64,000 bases of DNA from Streptomyces sp. MST-110588 (GTDB taxonomy: Bacteria; Actinomycetota; Actinomycetes; Streptomycetales; Streptomycetaceae), in the NCBI RefSeq assembly GCF_022695595.1, contig NZ_CP074380.1, positions 3,031,501 to 3,095,500 of the forward strand, given 5' to 3'. Below, in pieces: positions 27,191 to 36,165 of this stretch. A program made the position numbers and the translations under genes. Position 1 is the stretch's first letter. Each line of letters opens with the position of its first letter. Below the pieces are notes generated by a model. It had not been told where the DNA came from, did no database searches, and saw only the letters and a list, made by a program, of their open reading frames with translations.

Positions 27191-28689
27191 ACGGGCCGGA
27201 GGAGTGGGACGGCTTCGACCCGCACGGCTCTCATGGGCCAGGCGGACGTCATGGACCGCAGGACCCGGGCGGACCGCACGGCCCCCGGTACCCCGGCGGC
27301 CCCGAGGGCACCACCGGCCGGCCCGCCTCCTCGGGAGGACGGCCGCGCATACCGTCACCGCGCTCGGCCCCCGAGGACGAGGGGCCACTGCCGGAAGCAC
27401 CCCTGCCCACGCCGGACCCGGCCCCCGGGAAGGAACCAGGGAAGGAGCCGGAAACGCAGAAGCAGAAGGACAAGGACAAGGACGAGGACAAGGAGGTGAA
27501 ACAGGAAGTGCAGCAGGTGGCGAGCGGGACGGCGGACGCCGGGAAGGACCGGCGTACGGGCACTGGCGCGCCCCTCCCCGAGCCTCCGCACAAGGTCCTC
27601 AAGTCGCTCCTCGGCGCCTGGGCCCTGACCGCCTGCTCCCCGGAGGAGACCGCCGCCGTCGAGGCCCACCTCACCGACTGTGCCGGGTGCGCGGACGAGG
27701 CCCTGCGGCTGCGCGACGCCGTGGGGCTGCTGCGTCCCGCCAACGACCTCGATCTCGACCCGCTGCTGCGTTCCCGCGTCCTGGAGGGCTGCCTGGACCG
27801 CCGCCCGGCCCGTATCCCCGTACCGGAGTGGGCGAGCCCGTACGACGCGGAGACCGCGAAACTGGACGCGCTGCTGCGCGACATGGGCGACGCGGAGTGG
27901 CGGGCTCCGGTGCTGCTGCGCTGGTTCGAGGACGAGCGGCCGGTCGAGCGGACCACGACCGTCGCCGGGGTCATCGGCCACCTGATGGCGGTGGACGGCC
28001 TGGTCGCGACGGCCCTGGGGCTGGCCGATCCGCTGGGCGCCGCGGCACCGCCCGCGCCCGCCACTCCCGCCGCCCGCACCGAAGCGTGCTGGCAGGCGAC
28101 CACGGACACCGCCGCTCCGCTCGCCACCCGGGTGCCGTGGCGCGACCAGAGTCACACACTGATCCGTACGGTGTCCTTCGCCGGACGCGGCGCGGCCGAG
28201 CTGTCGGTGCCCTACGGCGGTCCCGCGCTCCCGCTGCGCGACGCGTTCCTGGACCGGGCCTTCGAGTGCTGGGTGCATGCGGGCGACATCGCCGACGCCG
28301 TCGACTATCCGTACAAACCGCCGACGGCCGGCCATCTCAGCCGCATGGTGGACCTGGCCGCCCGGCTGCTGCCCGGTGTCCTGGCCGGCCGGCGCCGGGC
28401 CGGGCTCGCCGCGCCGCCGCAGCGCCTGGTCGCGGCCGGATCACCGGGCCGTACGCTCCATCTGGAGGTCGAAGGCAGTGGCGGCGGTCACTGGTACATA
28501 GCCCTGGACTCCCCGGGCGCCCTCGGGACGCCGGACCATACGGTCGCGCACATCGCGCTGGACAGCATCGAGTTCTGCCAGTTGGCCGCGGGCCACGTCT
28601 CTCCGGAGGAGGCCGCCGCGGGCCAGGTCGGCGAGCGCGACGCCATCCGTGACGTGCTCTTCGCCACCGCCTCGCTCTCCCGGCTGTGA
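27187..28689 (+). CDS. zinc anti-sigma factor fused to a maleylpyruvate isomerase-like (DinB) domain
   Basis: 500 residues, GTG 27187. A disordered Gly/Pro then Lys/Glu-rich stretch (residues 1-135) precedes the anti-sigma zinc motif H-x3-C-x2-C in VEAHLTDCAGCADEALRLRD. The second half is a mycothiol-dependent maleylpyruvate isomerase-like domain (LLRDMGDAEWRAPVLLRW, then TVAGVIGHLMAVDGLVATAL), with a C-terminal MDMPI domain ending SLSRL. No transmembrane helix is seen, so it is probably a cytoplasmic thiol- or redox-responsive anti-sigma factor for the coupled sigma. Confidence 0.88.
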   Translation: MNGPEEWDGFDPHGSHGPGGRHGPQDPGGPHGPRYPGGPEGTTGRPASSGGRPRIPSPRSAPEDEGPLPEAPLPTPDPAPGKEPGKEPETQKQKDKDKDEDKEVKQEVQQVASGTADAGKDRRTGTGAPLPEPPHKVLKSLLGAWALTACSPEETAAVEAHLTDCAGCADEALRLRDAVGLLRPANDLDLDPLLRSRVLEGCLDRRPARIPVPEWASPYDAETAKLDALLRDMGDAEWRAPVLLRWFEDERPVERTTTVAGVIGHLMAVDGLVATALGLADPLGAAAPPAPATPAARTEACWQATTDTAAPLATRVPWRDQSHTLIRTVSFAGRGAAELSVPYGGPALPLRDAFLDRAFECWVHAGDIADAVDYPYKPPTAGHLSRMVDLAARLLPGVLAGRRRAGLAAPPQRLVAAGSPGRTLHLEVEGSGGGHWYIALDSPGALGTPDHTVAHIALDSIEFCQLAAGHVSPEEAAAGQVGERDAIRDVLFATASLSRL

Positions 28690-28819
28690 GGTCCGGCGGC
28701 CGTAACAATCCCGATGGCCGGCCTTAGGGGCGCCCGGACGGCCGGCCGGAGACAGGCGTGGGCGGCAGGCGGCGGCAGGCGGGCGGCTTAGGCGAAGTGT
28801 GCAGCGGCCGGCGGGCGGC

Positions 28820-29701
28820 TCAGGCGAAGACGACCGTACGGCTGCCGTTGAGCAGGACCCGGCGCTCGCTGTGCCACTTCACGGCCCGGGCCAGCGCCTG
28901 GCACTCCACGTCGCGCCCGATCGCCACGAGCTGGTCGGGAGTGACGTCATGCCCGACCCTCTCGACCTCCTGCTCGATGATCGGACCCTCGTCCAGGTCC
29001 GCCGTCACGTAGTGCGCGGTGGCGCCGATGAGCTTCACACCGCGCGCATGCGCCTGGTGGTACGGCTTGGCGCCCTTGAAGCTGGGGAGGAAGGAGTGGT
29101 GGATGTTGATGATGCGGCCCGACAGCTCCTTGCACAGGTCGTCGGAGAGGACCTGCATGTAGCGGGCGAGCACCACCAGCTCCACGTTCTGGGCCCGTAC
29201 GAGTTCCAGCAGCTCGGCCTCGGCCGCCGCCTTGGTGTCCTTGGTCACCGGGATGTGGTGGAAGGGGACGCCGTACGAGCCGGCCAGCTCGGCGAAGTCG
29301 GTGTGGTTGGAGACCACGGCCGCGATCTCCACCGGCAGCGCGCCGATCCGGGAGCGGAAGAGCAGGTCGTTCAGGCAGTGGCCGAACTTCGAGACCATCA
29401 GGACGACGCGCATCCGCTCGTCCGCCCGGTGGATCTGCCAGTCCATGTGGAAGGAGTCGCCGACCGCGGCGAAGCTGGCCCGCAGCTTGTCCACGTCCAC
29501 CGGCGCCTCCGCGCTGAAGTGGACCCGCATGAAGAACAGCCCGGTGTCGTGGTCCCCGAACTGCTGGCTGTCCTCGATGTTGCAGCCGGTCATGAAGAGG
29601 TAGCTGGACACGGCGTGCACAATGCCCTGCTTGTCGGGGCAGGACAGGGTGAGGACGTACTGAGTGGGGGTGTTCCGGGTATCGGGCTGCGACTCGCTCA
29701 T
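28820..29701 (-). CDS. purU: formyltetrahydrofolate deformylase
   Basis: 293 residues from ATG 29701 (GAGG just upstream; a longer frame to 29809 exists). An N-terminal ACT domain (YVLTLSCPDKQGIVHAVSS) is followed by the formyltransferase fold with VSNHTDFAELAGSYGVPFHH and the catalytic IINIHHSFLPSFKGAKPYHQ and TADLDEGPII. It hydrolyses 10-formyl-THF to formate and THF, balancing one-carbon pools and feeding purine synthesis. Length fits the family. Convergent with the anti-sigma gene. Confidence 0.95.
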   Translation of the reverse strand: MSESQPDTRNTPTQYVLTLSCPDKQGIVHAVSSYLFMTGCNIEDSQQFGDHDTGLFFMRVHFSAEAPVDVDKLRASFAAVGDSFHMDWQIHRADERMRVVLMVSKFGHCLNDLLFRSRIGALPVEIAAVVSNHTDFAELAGSYGVPFHHIPVTKDTKAAAEAELLELVRAQNVELVVLARYMQVLSDDLCKELSGRIINIHHSFLPSFKGAKPYHQAHARGVKLIGATAHYVTADLDEGPIIEQEVERVGHDVTPDQLVAIGRDVECQALARAVKWHSERRVLLNGSRTVVFA

Positions 29702-29811
29702 GACCTCATAGGGTCGCACATCCACGGCACTGCTCGGTCCCGCGGCCGTCCGCGCCTGCCCTTCCACCGGCCCCGCGCCCCTCCCACCGGCGCCTTCGCC
29801 GCTGCTCACCG

Positions 29812-30312
29812 CTACGCCACCAGGCCACGCGTCATGATCGCCAGTTGTTCGAGCGAGTACGGCGGGGCGTCCGGGTCGTCACCGTCCGCGACCGCCATCC
29901 GTACGTGAGCCTCGCGCGCGGCCCGTACGGCCTCCGGCCAGGAGTGGTGCCCCATGTATGTGGCGACCGGGGCGTCCGCGCCGACCTGGTGCATGATCCG
30001 CAGCACCCGCAGCACGGCCACGTCCACCAGGGACGCCTCCTGCGCGTCCCGGAAGATCGTGCCGACGTACTTCTCGGCGGACCAGTTGTCCAGCCAGGTG
30101 TCCTCGACGAGCCGGTACACGGCATCGGTGACGTCCCCGTACCCCGGGACGCCGGCCAGCCATGTCTCCTGCTGGAAGGCGGGGTCGGAGAGCATGTGCA
30201 GCGCGGAGCGCACATTGCTGCGCCAGCGCCACCACGGCATGTCGTTGAGCGGCATGGCGCCCATGGTGGTCGAGCGACGGCCGCGGCGGGAAGACTTCTC
30301 CGAATCTTGCAC
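29812..30312 (-). CDS. conserved hypothetical protein
   Basis: 166 residues from GTG 30312; ATG 30261 or 30252 (MPLNDMPWWRWR) could be the true start. An acidic, helical, soluble protein with Trp-rich segments (MPWWRWRSNVRSALHML, DTWLDNWSAEKYVGTIFRDA). I do not recognise a domain. It is found beside purU in other Streptomyces by gene order, which supports its reality but not a function. Confidence 0.75.
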   Translation of the reverse strand: MQDSEKSSRRGRRSTTMGAMPLNDMPWWRWRSNVRSALHMLSDPAFQQETWLAGVPGYGDVTDAVYRLVEDTWLDNWSAEKYVGTIFRDAQEASLVDVAVLRVLRIMHQVGADAPVATYMGHHSWPEAVRAAREAHVRMAVADGDDPDAPPYSLEQLAIMTRGLVA

Positions 30313-30435
30313 GGTAATCGATCGTACGTTCTTCTCCGGCGATCACCGATGGCCCCCTGGAGTTCACGGACGCGTCACCGTGGGTTGCGACCTGGTCACT
30401 CGGCCGTTCCGTACGGGGCGGAAGGCTGCGGGCCC

Positions 30436-31830
30436 ATGACCGGACGGCGACGCCCCTCTTCCGCTCCCCTCCGCCACACCCGCCCCACCTTCCCTTCGCC
30501 CCTCTCCGCCCCCTTTCCTTCGGCGGCCGGCGCCCGGACCGGCCGCACCCGCGCGGCTGCCCGCGCCCGTGCCGTCACGGCCTGTACGGCGGTCCTGGCG
30601 ACCGCGCTCGCGGGCTGCGGGGCCCTGCCCGGCGCGGCGGAAGGCTCCGCGAAGAAGGACCCGATCACGGTCATGACCTGGGCCCCCGAGGGCACCAAGG
30701 CGACCAATATGCCGGGAATGCCGGCCATGGCGCAGGCATACGCGCGCTGGGTCAACTCCCGGGGCGGCCTCAGCGGTCACCCCCTCAAGGTCCTCACCTG
30801 CAACGACCACAACGACGCGGTGGCCGCCGCGCACTGCGCCCAGCGCGCCGTCAGCGCCCGGGCGGTCGCCGTCGTCGGCTCGTACAGCCAGTTCGGCCGT
30901 TCCTTCATGTCGCCGCTGGAGATCAACGACATCCCGTTCATCGGCGGCTACGGCGCCTCCGACGAGGAGTTCGCCAGCCCGCTGTCCTACCCGGTCAACG
31001 GCGGACCGGCGGCCCTGCTGGCCGGCAACGGCAGACAACTGGCCGGCGCCTGCGAGCGGGTCGCGCTCGTCCGCCCCGACACCCTCCAGGGCGACCGGAT
31101 GCCGGCGCTCCTCAACTCCGGCCTGACCAGCGGGAGCCGCGCCCCGGCCGGTGACGTCCGCGCACCGGAGGACGGCACGGACTACTCGGCCGCCGCGCGG
31201 CACGCCCTGGACGCCGTGCGGAGCGCGGTCGCGGGGAGCGGATGCGTGACGGCCACGCTCGGGGAGCGCACCGACACCTTCTTCGACTCCTTCCGGCGGC
31301 TGCGGCCGGAGCGCTCCCGGGTACGGGTCGCCTCCGTACTGGGCAGCGTCGGACAGGCTCTGGTGGACCGTACGGGAGGCGGCGGCGGGCCGCTGGAAGG
31401 GGCGTATCTGACGGGCTGGTACCCGGTGGCGAGCGATGCCCGCTGGGAGCCGATGCGCCGGGTCATCGACGAGCACGCCTTCGGCGACAACCGCCTCGAT
31501 CCCACCGACCCGGGCGTCCAGACGACCTGGATCGCGTACACGGTGCTGAGCGCCGTCGTCGCACGGCTCGACGCGCAGGACGGCGATGCCCGGATCACCG
31601 CCCCGCGCGTCCGGCGCGAGCTGGACCTCGGTGAGCGGGCCATCGGCACGGGCGGGCTGACACCCGGGCTGCGCTGGCGCTCCGAGGACATGCTCGCGGT
31701 CCAGGACTTCCCGCGGATCGTCAACGGGATGGTCACCTATCAGGTGGTACGGGACGGGCGGCTGGTGGCGGCCAGGGACGGCTTCGTGAACGTGGCCAGG
31801 ACGCTGGAACGGCCCCGCTCCGAGTCCTGA
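30436..31830 (+). CDS. orphan substrate-binding lipoprotein (type 1 periplasmic-binding fold)
   Basis: 464 residues from ATG 30436 with GGAAGG upstream. A long Arg-rich signal region ends in the lipobox LATALAGC (Cys about residue 59). The mature part begins PITVMTWAPEGTKATNMPG and follows the Leu/Ile/Val-binding-protein pattern: WVNSRGGLSGHPLKVLTCND, then a GSYSQFGRSFMSPLEINDIPFIGG segment (in parts). Two Cys pairs probably form disulfides. No permease or ATPase gene is nearby, so it may be a sensor or share transporter parts encoded elsewhere. Confidence 0.87.
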   Translation: MTGRRRPSSAPLRHTRPTFPSPLSAPFPSAAGARTGRTRAAARARAVTACTAVLATALAGCGALPGAAEGSAKKDPITVMTWAPEGTKATNMPGMPAMAQAYARWVNSRGGLSGHPLKVLTCNDHNDAVAAAHCAQRAVSARAVAVVGSYSQFGRSFMSPLEINDIPFIGGYGASDEEFASPLSYPVNGGPAALLAGNGRQLAGACERVALVRPDTLQGDRMPALLNSGLTSGSRAPAGDVRAPEDGTDYSAAARHALDAVRSAVAGSGCVTATLGERTDTFFDSFRRLRPERSRVRVASVLGSVGQALVDRTGGGGGPLEGAYLTGWYPVASDARWEPMRRVIDEHAFGDNRLDPTDPGVQTTWIAYTVLSAVVARLDAQDGDARITAPRVRRELDLGERAIGTGGLTPGLRWRSEDMLAVQDFPRIVNGMVTYQVVRDGRLVAARDGFVNVARTLERPRSES

Positions 31831-31957
31831 CTGCTCCGAGTCCTGACCCGGCGCCGATCGTGGCGTGACGTGGCATGGCGTGACGTCGCTGTTGCCGTTG
31901 CCGTTGCTCGGAGCTTCCCGGCAGTGACCGGAAGCGGCCGGAACTGACCGGAACTGA
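31831..31957. repeat. short direct repeats between convergent genes
   Basis: GTGGCGTGACGTGGC and GACCGGAAC-type units are repeated two to three times each (31858-31885 and 31925-31955). No T-run terminator. Confidence 0.5.
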
Positions 31958-34012
31958 TCAGAGCTGTCCGGGACCGCGCGTGGTCAGACCGTACTTCTTG
32001 GCGATCGGATTCCACAGCGCTGCCGACTGCTTCTTGGCCTTCGTCGCCTCACCGCTGGCCTTGTTCGCGCGGGCCGCCTCCTTCGTTCCCCGGGCCTTGC
32101 CCTTGTTGCAGCCCTTCTTGCCCTTGACCTGCTTGGCCCACGCCGCGTAGTGGTTGTCGGCCGCGGCGGAGGACTTCCACGCCTTGGTGAGCGAGGCGGT
32201 CAGCTCACTGCCGTGCGGGATCTTGTCGACGGGCAGCTTGGCCAGCCGGGCCACCAGGTCGTTGCGCTGCCCGGCCGCACCCCGCAGGTCCTTCGCGGCG
32301 CCGTCCAGGTTGTCGCACGACTTGATGTCGTCCACGGCACCGACCACCGCGGAGCGGCTGCTGTTGCTGTCGTTCAGGAGCGCGTCGAGATCCTTGGCCT
32401 GAGCTGCCGCGGGGTCGGCCGCCGGCTCCTTCTTGTCCTTGTCCTTGTCCGCACCCTTGTCCGTGTCCTTGCCGTCACCGCCCTGGGCCGCCCCCGTGGA
32501 CGAACTGCCGGTGTCCTTCTTCTCCGGGGAGTCGCCGCCGGACAGCGCCCAGCCCACGCCGAGCCCGACACCGGCCAGCGCCACGATGACGGCGCCCACG
32601 ACGACGGCGGGGCCCAGCCGGCGGCGCCGCCCGCCACCGTCGTCGTCATAGCCCGGACCGTCGCCCAGGGGGTCGTACGGCGGCTGCGCGGCGTACTGCT
32701 GATCGAACTGGTACGGGCCGCCGGGCTGCGGCTGCCCGGAGGCGTCCAGACGCGGCAACTGCTGGGTAGCCTCGGGCCCGCCGCCCGGTCCGCCCACGCC
32801 GGGCGGTGCGCCCGCGGCCTCGGGCCGGAACAGGCCGTCGAACTCGGAAGGCGTACGGCGCTCGTCGGGCGTGCCCGGCCGTGCCCCGAACGGTGGGCCG
32901 GGCGGGGGCGGGGTGCCACCACCGACCGGAGGTATGAGCTGGGTCGGCTCCGAGGCGAGTGCCGCGGCGGCCTGTTGCTGCTGGGGCTGCTGTGACTGCT
33001 GCGGCTGCTGTTGGTACGGCTGGGGCTGCTGACCCGGCTGCTGCGGGGACTGCGGCAGGGGCTGGGCCTGCGGCGGGGGCTGGTGCGCCTTCACCGGGCG
33101 CAGCAACTGCGTGGACTCCCCGGGGCGCTCGGGCCGGGCGGACGCCTGGGGAGACTGCGGTACGGCACCGGGTACGGGGCCCGCGCCGGGACCGATGGGG
33201 CCTGTCGAGCCGGTCGGGCCTGTCGGGCCGACGGGTCCAGGCTGCCCTGCTTGTCCTGGCTGTCCCATCTGCCCCGGCTGCACCGCCTGCCCCGACTGGG
33301 CGTTCAAAGGCGGTATCAACTGCGTCGCCTCCGCGTCACCGGCGGCGGACGGAAGTGGCGCCCCGGCCTGCGGCGTCGCGGGCACGGCCGCCCCGTACGG
33401 AGCCTGCGGCTGCGGAGCCCGGGCCTGAGGCTGCCCCTGGACCTGGGCCTGAGCCGGGGGCTGCCCCTGGAAGGGCGGAGACCCCGGTACGGACTGAGCC
33501 GGAGCCATCGGCGCCGGCCCGGGCGGCGCCGTCGCAGACGCCTGCGGCGGAGTCGCGAATCCACCCTGCGACGGCGGCGGCTGAGGCACGCCCTGTTGCG
33601 GCATGCCCTGTTGCGGCACGCCCTGTTGCTGTTGCGGTGCGTTCTGCTGCGGCTGCGACGGCACGCCGTACGGCTGCTGCACGCCCTGCGGCGCAGGCGG
33701 CATGGGCGCACCGCCCTGGCTGTAGGGGGCCTGGCCCGGCGCCGCCTGCCTCTGGGGCGGCTGCCCGTGTCCGTACAACGGCGGCTGCGGCTGTCCCTGC
33801 GGCTGTCCCTGCGCCTGCGGCTGTCCCTGTGACTGAGGCTGTCCCTGTGCCTGGCCGCCCGGTCCCCAGGCGCCGCCCCACGGCTGGCCGGCCGGCGGCG
33901 CGGCCTGCTGGTCCGGGACCCACGGCTCACCGTTGGCGGGCAGTACAACGCCCTCTCGGGCCGGCCCGCCCGCAGAATTCTGCGGGTTGCCGTCCTGTCC
34001 GCTCTGCGTCAC
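31958..34012 (-). CDS. Pro/Gln-rich single-pass membrane protein
   Basis: 684 residues from GTG 34012 with AGGAG upstream. The first 470 residues are a cytoplasmic low-complexity region rich in Pro, Gln and Gly with recurrent TQL(I/L)PP/TQLLRP motifs (about six) of the type seen in actinobacterial kinase-substrate proteins. One helix follows (LGPAVVVGAVIVALAGVGLG), then a Lys/Asp-rich linker and a helical outer domain with two Cys (KSCDNLDG, KGKKGCNKG). The repeated T-Q-L motifs could be phosphorylation or FHA-binding sites; that is inference. Function unknown. Confidence 0.82.
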   Translation of the reverse strand: MTQSGQDGNPQNSAGGPAREGVVLPANGEPWVPDQQAAPPAGQPWGGAWGPGGQAQGQPQSQGQPQAQGQPQGQPQPPLYGHGQPPQRQAAPGQAPYSQGGAPMPPAPQGVQQPYGVPSQPQQNAPQQQQGVPQQGMPQQGVPQPPPSQGGFATPPQASATAPPGPAPMAPAQSVPGSPPFQGQPPAQAQVQGQPQARAPQPQAPYGAAVPATPQAGAPLPSAAGDAEATQLIPPLNAQSGQAVQPGQMGQPGQAGQPGPVGPTGPTGSTGPIGPGAGPVPGAVPQSPQASARPERPGESTQLLRPVKAHQPPPQAQPLPQSPQQPGQQPQPYQQQPQQSQQPQQQQAAAALASEPTQLIPPVGGGTPPPPGPPFGARPGTPDERRTPSEFDGLFRPEAAGAPPGVGGPGGGPEATQQLPRLDASGQPQPGGPYQFDQQYAAQPPYDPLGDGPGYDDDGGGRRRRLGPAVVVGAVIVALAGVGLGVGWALSGGDSPEKKDTGSSSTGAAQGGDGKDTDKGADKDKDKKEPAADPAAAQAKDLDALLNDSNSSRSAVVGAVDDIKSCDNLDGAAKDLRGAAGQRNDLVARLAKLPVDKIPHGSELTASLTKAWKSSAAADNHYAAWAKQVKGKKGCNKGKARGTKEAARANKASGEATKAKKQSAALWNPIAKKYGLTTRGPGQL

Positions 34013-34344
34013 CGGGACTCCTACTATGTGCAGCCTTACGAAATCGTCGGCTCACGCTACCGGGTCGCCGTCGTGTTCGACCACGTCGCCTGGTCACACC
34101 GGGATTCCACCGACCGCCCCGCCCCTCCTGTTCCCGCTTCCCCTCTTCCCGCGTCCCCCGTTCCCGCTCAATCGGAATACGAATCAATCGGAATACGGAT
34201 ACGCCCTCACCGCCGGACCGGCTCCCGCCCGGACCGCGGCTCCCGCCGCGCCCCGGTTCCCGAGCCCGCCCGGCGATGAAGGCCGACCGTCGCCAACCGC
34301 ATGACCATGCGCCCCCGTACGCTCCTGTGCGCCCCCGTGCGTTG
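34013..34344. promoter_or_regulatory. intergenic region with an AT-richer 16-bp direct repeat
   Basis: A 332-bp gap upstream of the Pro/Gln-rich gene. TCAATCGGAATACGAA at 34168-34183 is repeated, with two changes, at 34184-34199. Both are AT-rich for this genome, so they may be tandem protein-binding sites. No gene seen. Confidence 0.45.
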
Positions 34345-35739
34345 TCACGCAGCAGCGGCGCGCAATTCCAGCCGTGCGCCGAACTCCCGTACCACCGGCT
34401 CGTCCCGGTAGGGCTCCAGCCGCTGCTGGAAGTCCTCCAGGTACTCCGCCCCCCGGTTGGAGCGCAGCCCGCTCAGCAACTCCACGGCCTGGGTGCCCGT
34501 ATGGCACGCCTGCTCGATCTCGCGCTGCTGCACCTGAGCCGTGGCCAGCAGCACCAGGCCGATGGCGCGGCGCCTGGCACGCCCTTCCGGATGCCCGTCC
34601 AGCGCCTCCTGGGCACGCTGCCGGGCCGGTGCCGCCTGGCCCAGGTCACGGTGGCAGTGGGCCAGTTCGTCGGCGAGGTAGGCATGGTCGAAGTGGGAGA
34701 TCCATACGGGGTCATCGCCCGTCTCGGTCCCCGTGTCGGCGCGTTCCATCGCCCCGACGGCCCGGCCCGCCACGGTCTGGAAGGCCCGCGCGTCGCCCAT
34801 CAGGGCGTGCCCGCGTGCCTCCGCGGCGAAGAACATCGCCTCCGCCCTCGGTGTGACGTGCCCGCGCGTACCTTCCTGGGCGGCCTTGGCGAGTTGCGCG
34901 ATCTCGCGAGGGTTGCCCAGTGAGGCGGCGAGGTGGCTCATGCTGGCGGCCAGCACATAACCGCCGTAACCCCGGTCGCCCGCCGCCTGCGCCAGCCGCA
35001 GCGCCTGGATGTAGTAGCGCTGCGCCAGCCCCGGCTGGCCGGTGTCGACCGCCATGTAGCCGCCCAGCTCCGTCAGCCGGGCGACGGCGGCGAACAGTTC
35101 GCGCCCCACGCTCTCCCGGTAGGAGCCGGCCAGCAGCCCGGAGACGACGCTGTTGAGGTAGTGCACGACGACCGGCCTGACGTGCCCGCTGCCGTACCGG
35201 TGGTCCAGCTCGCACAGCGCCGCCGTCATGGCCCGTACGGCATCGACGTCCGCCGGTCCGACCCGTGCCCCGGCGTTCCGCGCGACCTGTGTGTCCGTAC
35301 CCGTGATGAGCCAGTCGCGGCTGGGTTCCACCAGTGCCGAGGCGGCCACCGTCGAGCCGCTCAGGAAGTCGCGGCGGCCCACGTCGCTGCGCCACAGTTC
35401 ACAGACCTGTTCGATGGCACCGAGGACCGTGGGTGAGAACTGAAGTCCCACGCCGGACGCCAGGTTCTTGCCGTCGGCCATCCCGATCTCGTCGATGGTG
35501 ACAGTACGACCCAACTTCCGCCCCAGCGCCTCCGCGATGATCGCGGGGGCCCTGCCGCGCGGTTGCTGGCCGCGCAGCCACCGGGCGACGGAGGTCTTGT
35601 CATAGCGCAGGTCGAGGCCGTGTTCGGCGCCGCACATGTTGACGCGGCGGGCGAGCCCGGCATTGGAGCAGGCGGCTTCCTGAATGAGCGCCTGCAGCCG
35701 TTCGTTCGGCTGCCGCGCGACGAGTGGCCTGGCGGCCAT
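34345..35739 (-). CDS. TPR-type transcriptional regulator (NsdA-like)
   Basis: 464 residues from ATG 35739, with AGGGGG about seven bases upstream. An N-terminal DNA-binding-like region (NAGLARRVN then YDKTSVARWLRGQQPRG) is followed by RRDFLSGSTVAASALV, a segment shared with NsdA-type proteins of Streptomyces, and then by helical repeats of TPR type to the end (AQRYYIQALRLAQAAGDRG, ADELAHCHRDLGQAAPARQ). NsdA represses antibiotic production and sporulation in S. coelicolor; this is a family resemblance, not an orthology claim. Divergent from the primase-domain gene. Confidence 0.82.
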   Translation of the reverse strand: MAARPLVARQPNERLQALIQEAACSNAGLARRVNMCGAEHGLDLRYDKTSVARWLRGQQPRGRAPAIIAEALGRKLGRTVTIDEIGMADGKNLASGVGLQFSPTVLGAIEQVCELWRSDVGRRDFLSGSTVAASALVEPSRDWLITGTDTQVARNAGARVGPADVDAVRAMTAALCELDHRYGSGHVRPVVVHYLNSVVSGLLAGSYRESVGRELFAAVARLTELGGYMAVDTGQPGLAQRYYIQALRLAQAAGDRGYGGYVLAASMSHLAASLGNPREIAQLAKAAQEGTRGHVTPRAEAMFFAAEARGHALMGDARAFQTVAGRAVGAMERADTGTETGDDPVWISHFDHAYLADELAHCHRDLGQAAPARQRAQEALDGHPEGRARRRAIGLVLLATAQVQQREIEQACHTGTQAVELLSGLRSNRGAEYLEDFQQRLEPYRDEPVVREFGARLELRAAAA

Positions 35740-36165
35740 GCTGTACCCCCTGTTTACTGCTGCGCGTTCACCAGCGAACGCCGTTCCCAATGAGCAATTC
35801 CCCACCCTTGTCCCTGATATCCGAGACGTCCTGGATATCCGGGATATACGCCCTAACTGGTGCACTCTTGACAGAATGGCAGAAGGTCGGCGCAGGAAAA
35901 CGGAGATGGCGCGTGGTGCCCGCGTGGAGTTCGCGGCGCCGCGGCCGGGGGCCGCCCCGGAAGGCCCGGGGACGGCCTGGCATGGGCCTCGGTACACCGC
36001 CGGGCGGCCTCTCCGCCCGTCACGCAGGTGGCTACCCGTTCTTCCCGCCGGAGCCGCCCACGCGCCCCCGCACATGCACCCATGCGCCCCACGTGCAAGA
36101 ACGATGCGCCGGGGACGTACGCATGTCGGCCGTAACCCTTGGTGACATGGGAAGTTGTGTTCAGC
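35740..36165. promoter_or_regulatory. divergent regulatory region with GATATCC repeats
   Basis: A 426-bp region, AT-richer at 35790-35900. GATATCC starts at 35816, GGATATCC at 35833 (giving an inverted GATATCC...GGATATC), and GGATATAC at 35842. TTGACA on the plus strand at about 35866 has no good -10 partner. The repeats are candidate operator sites for the TPR regulator or the primase-domain gene. Confidence 0.4.
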
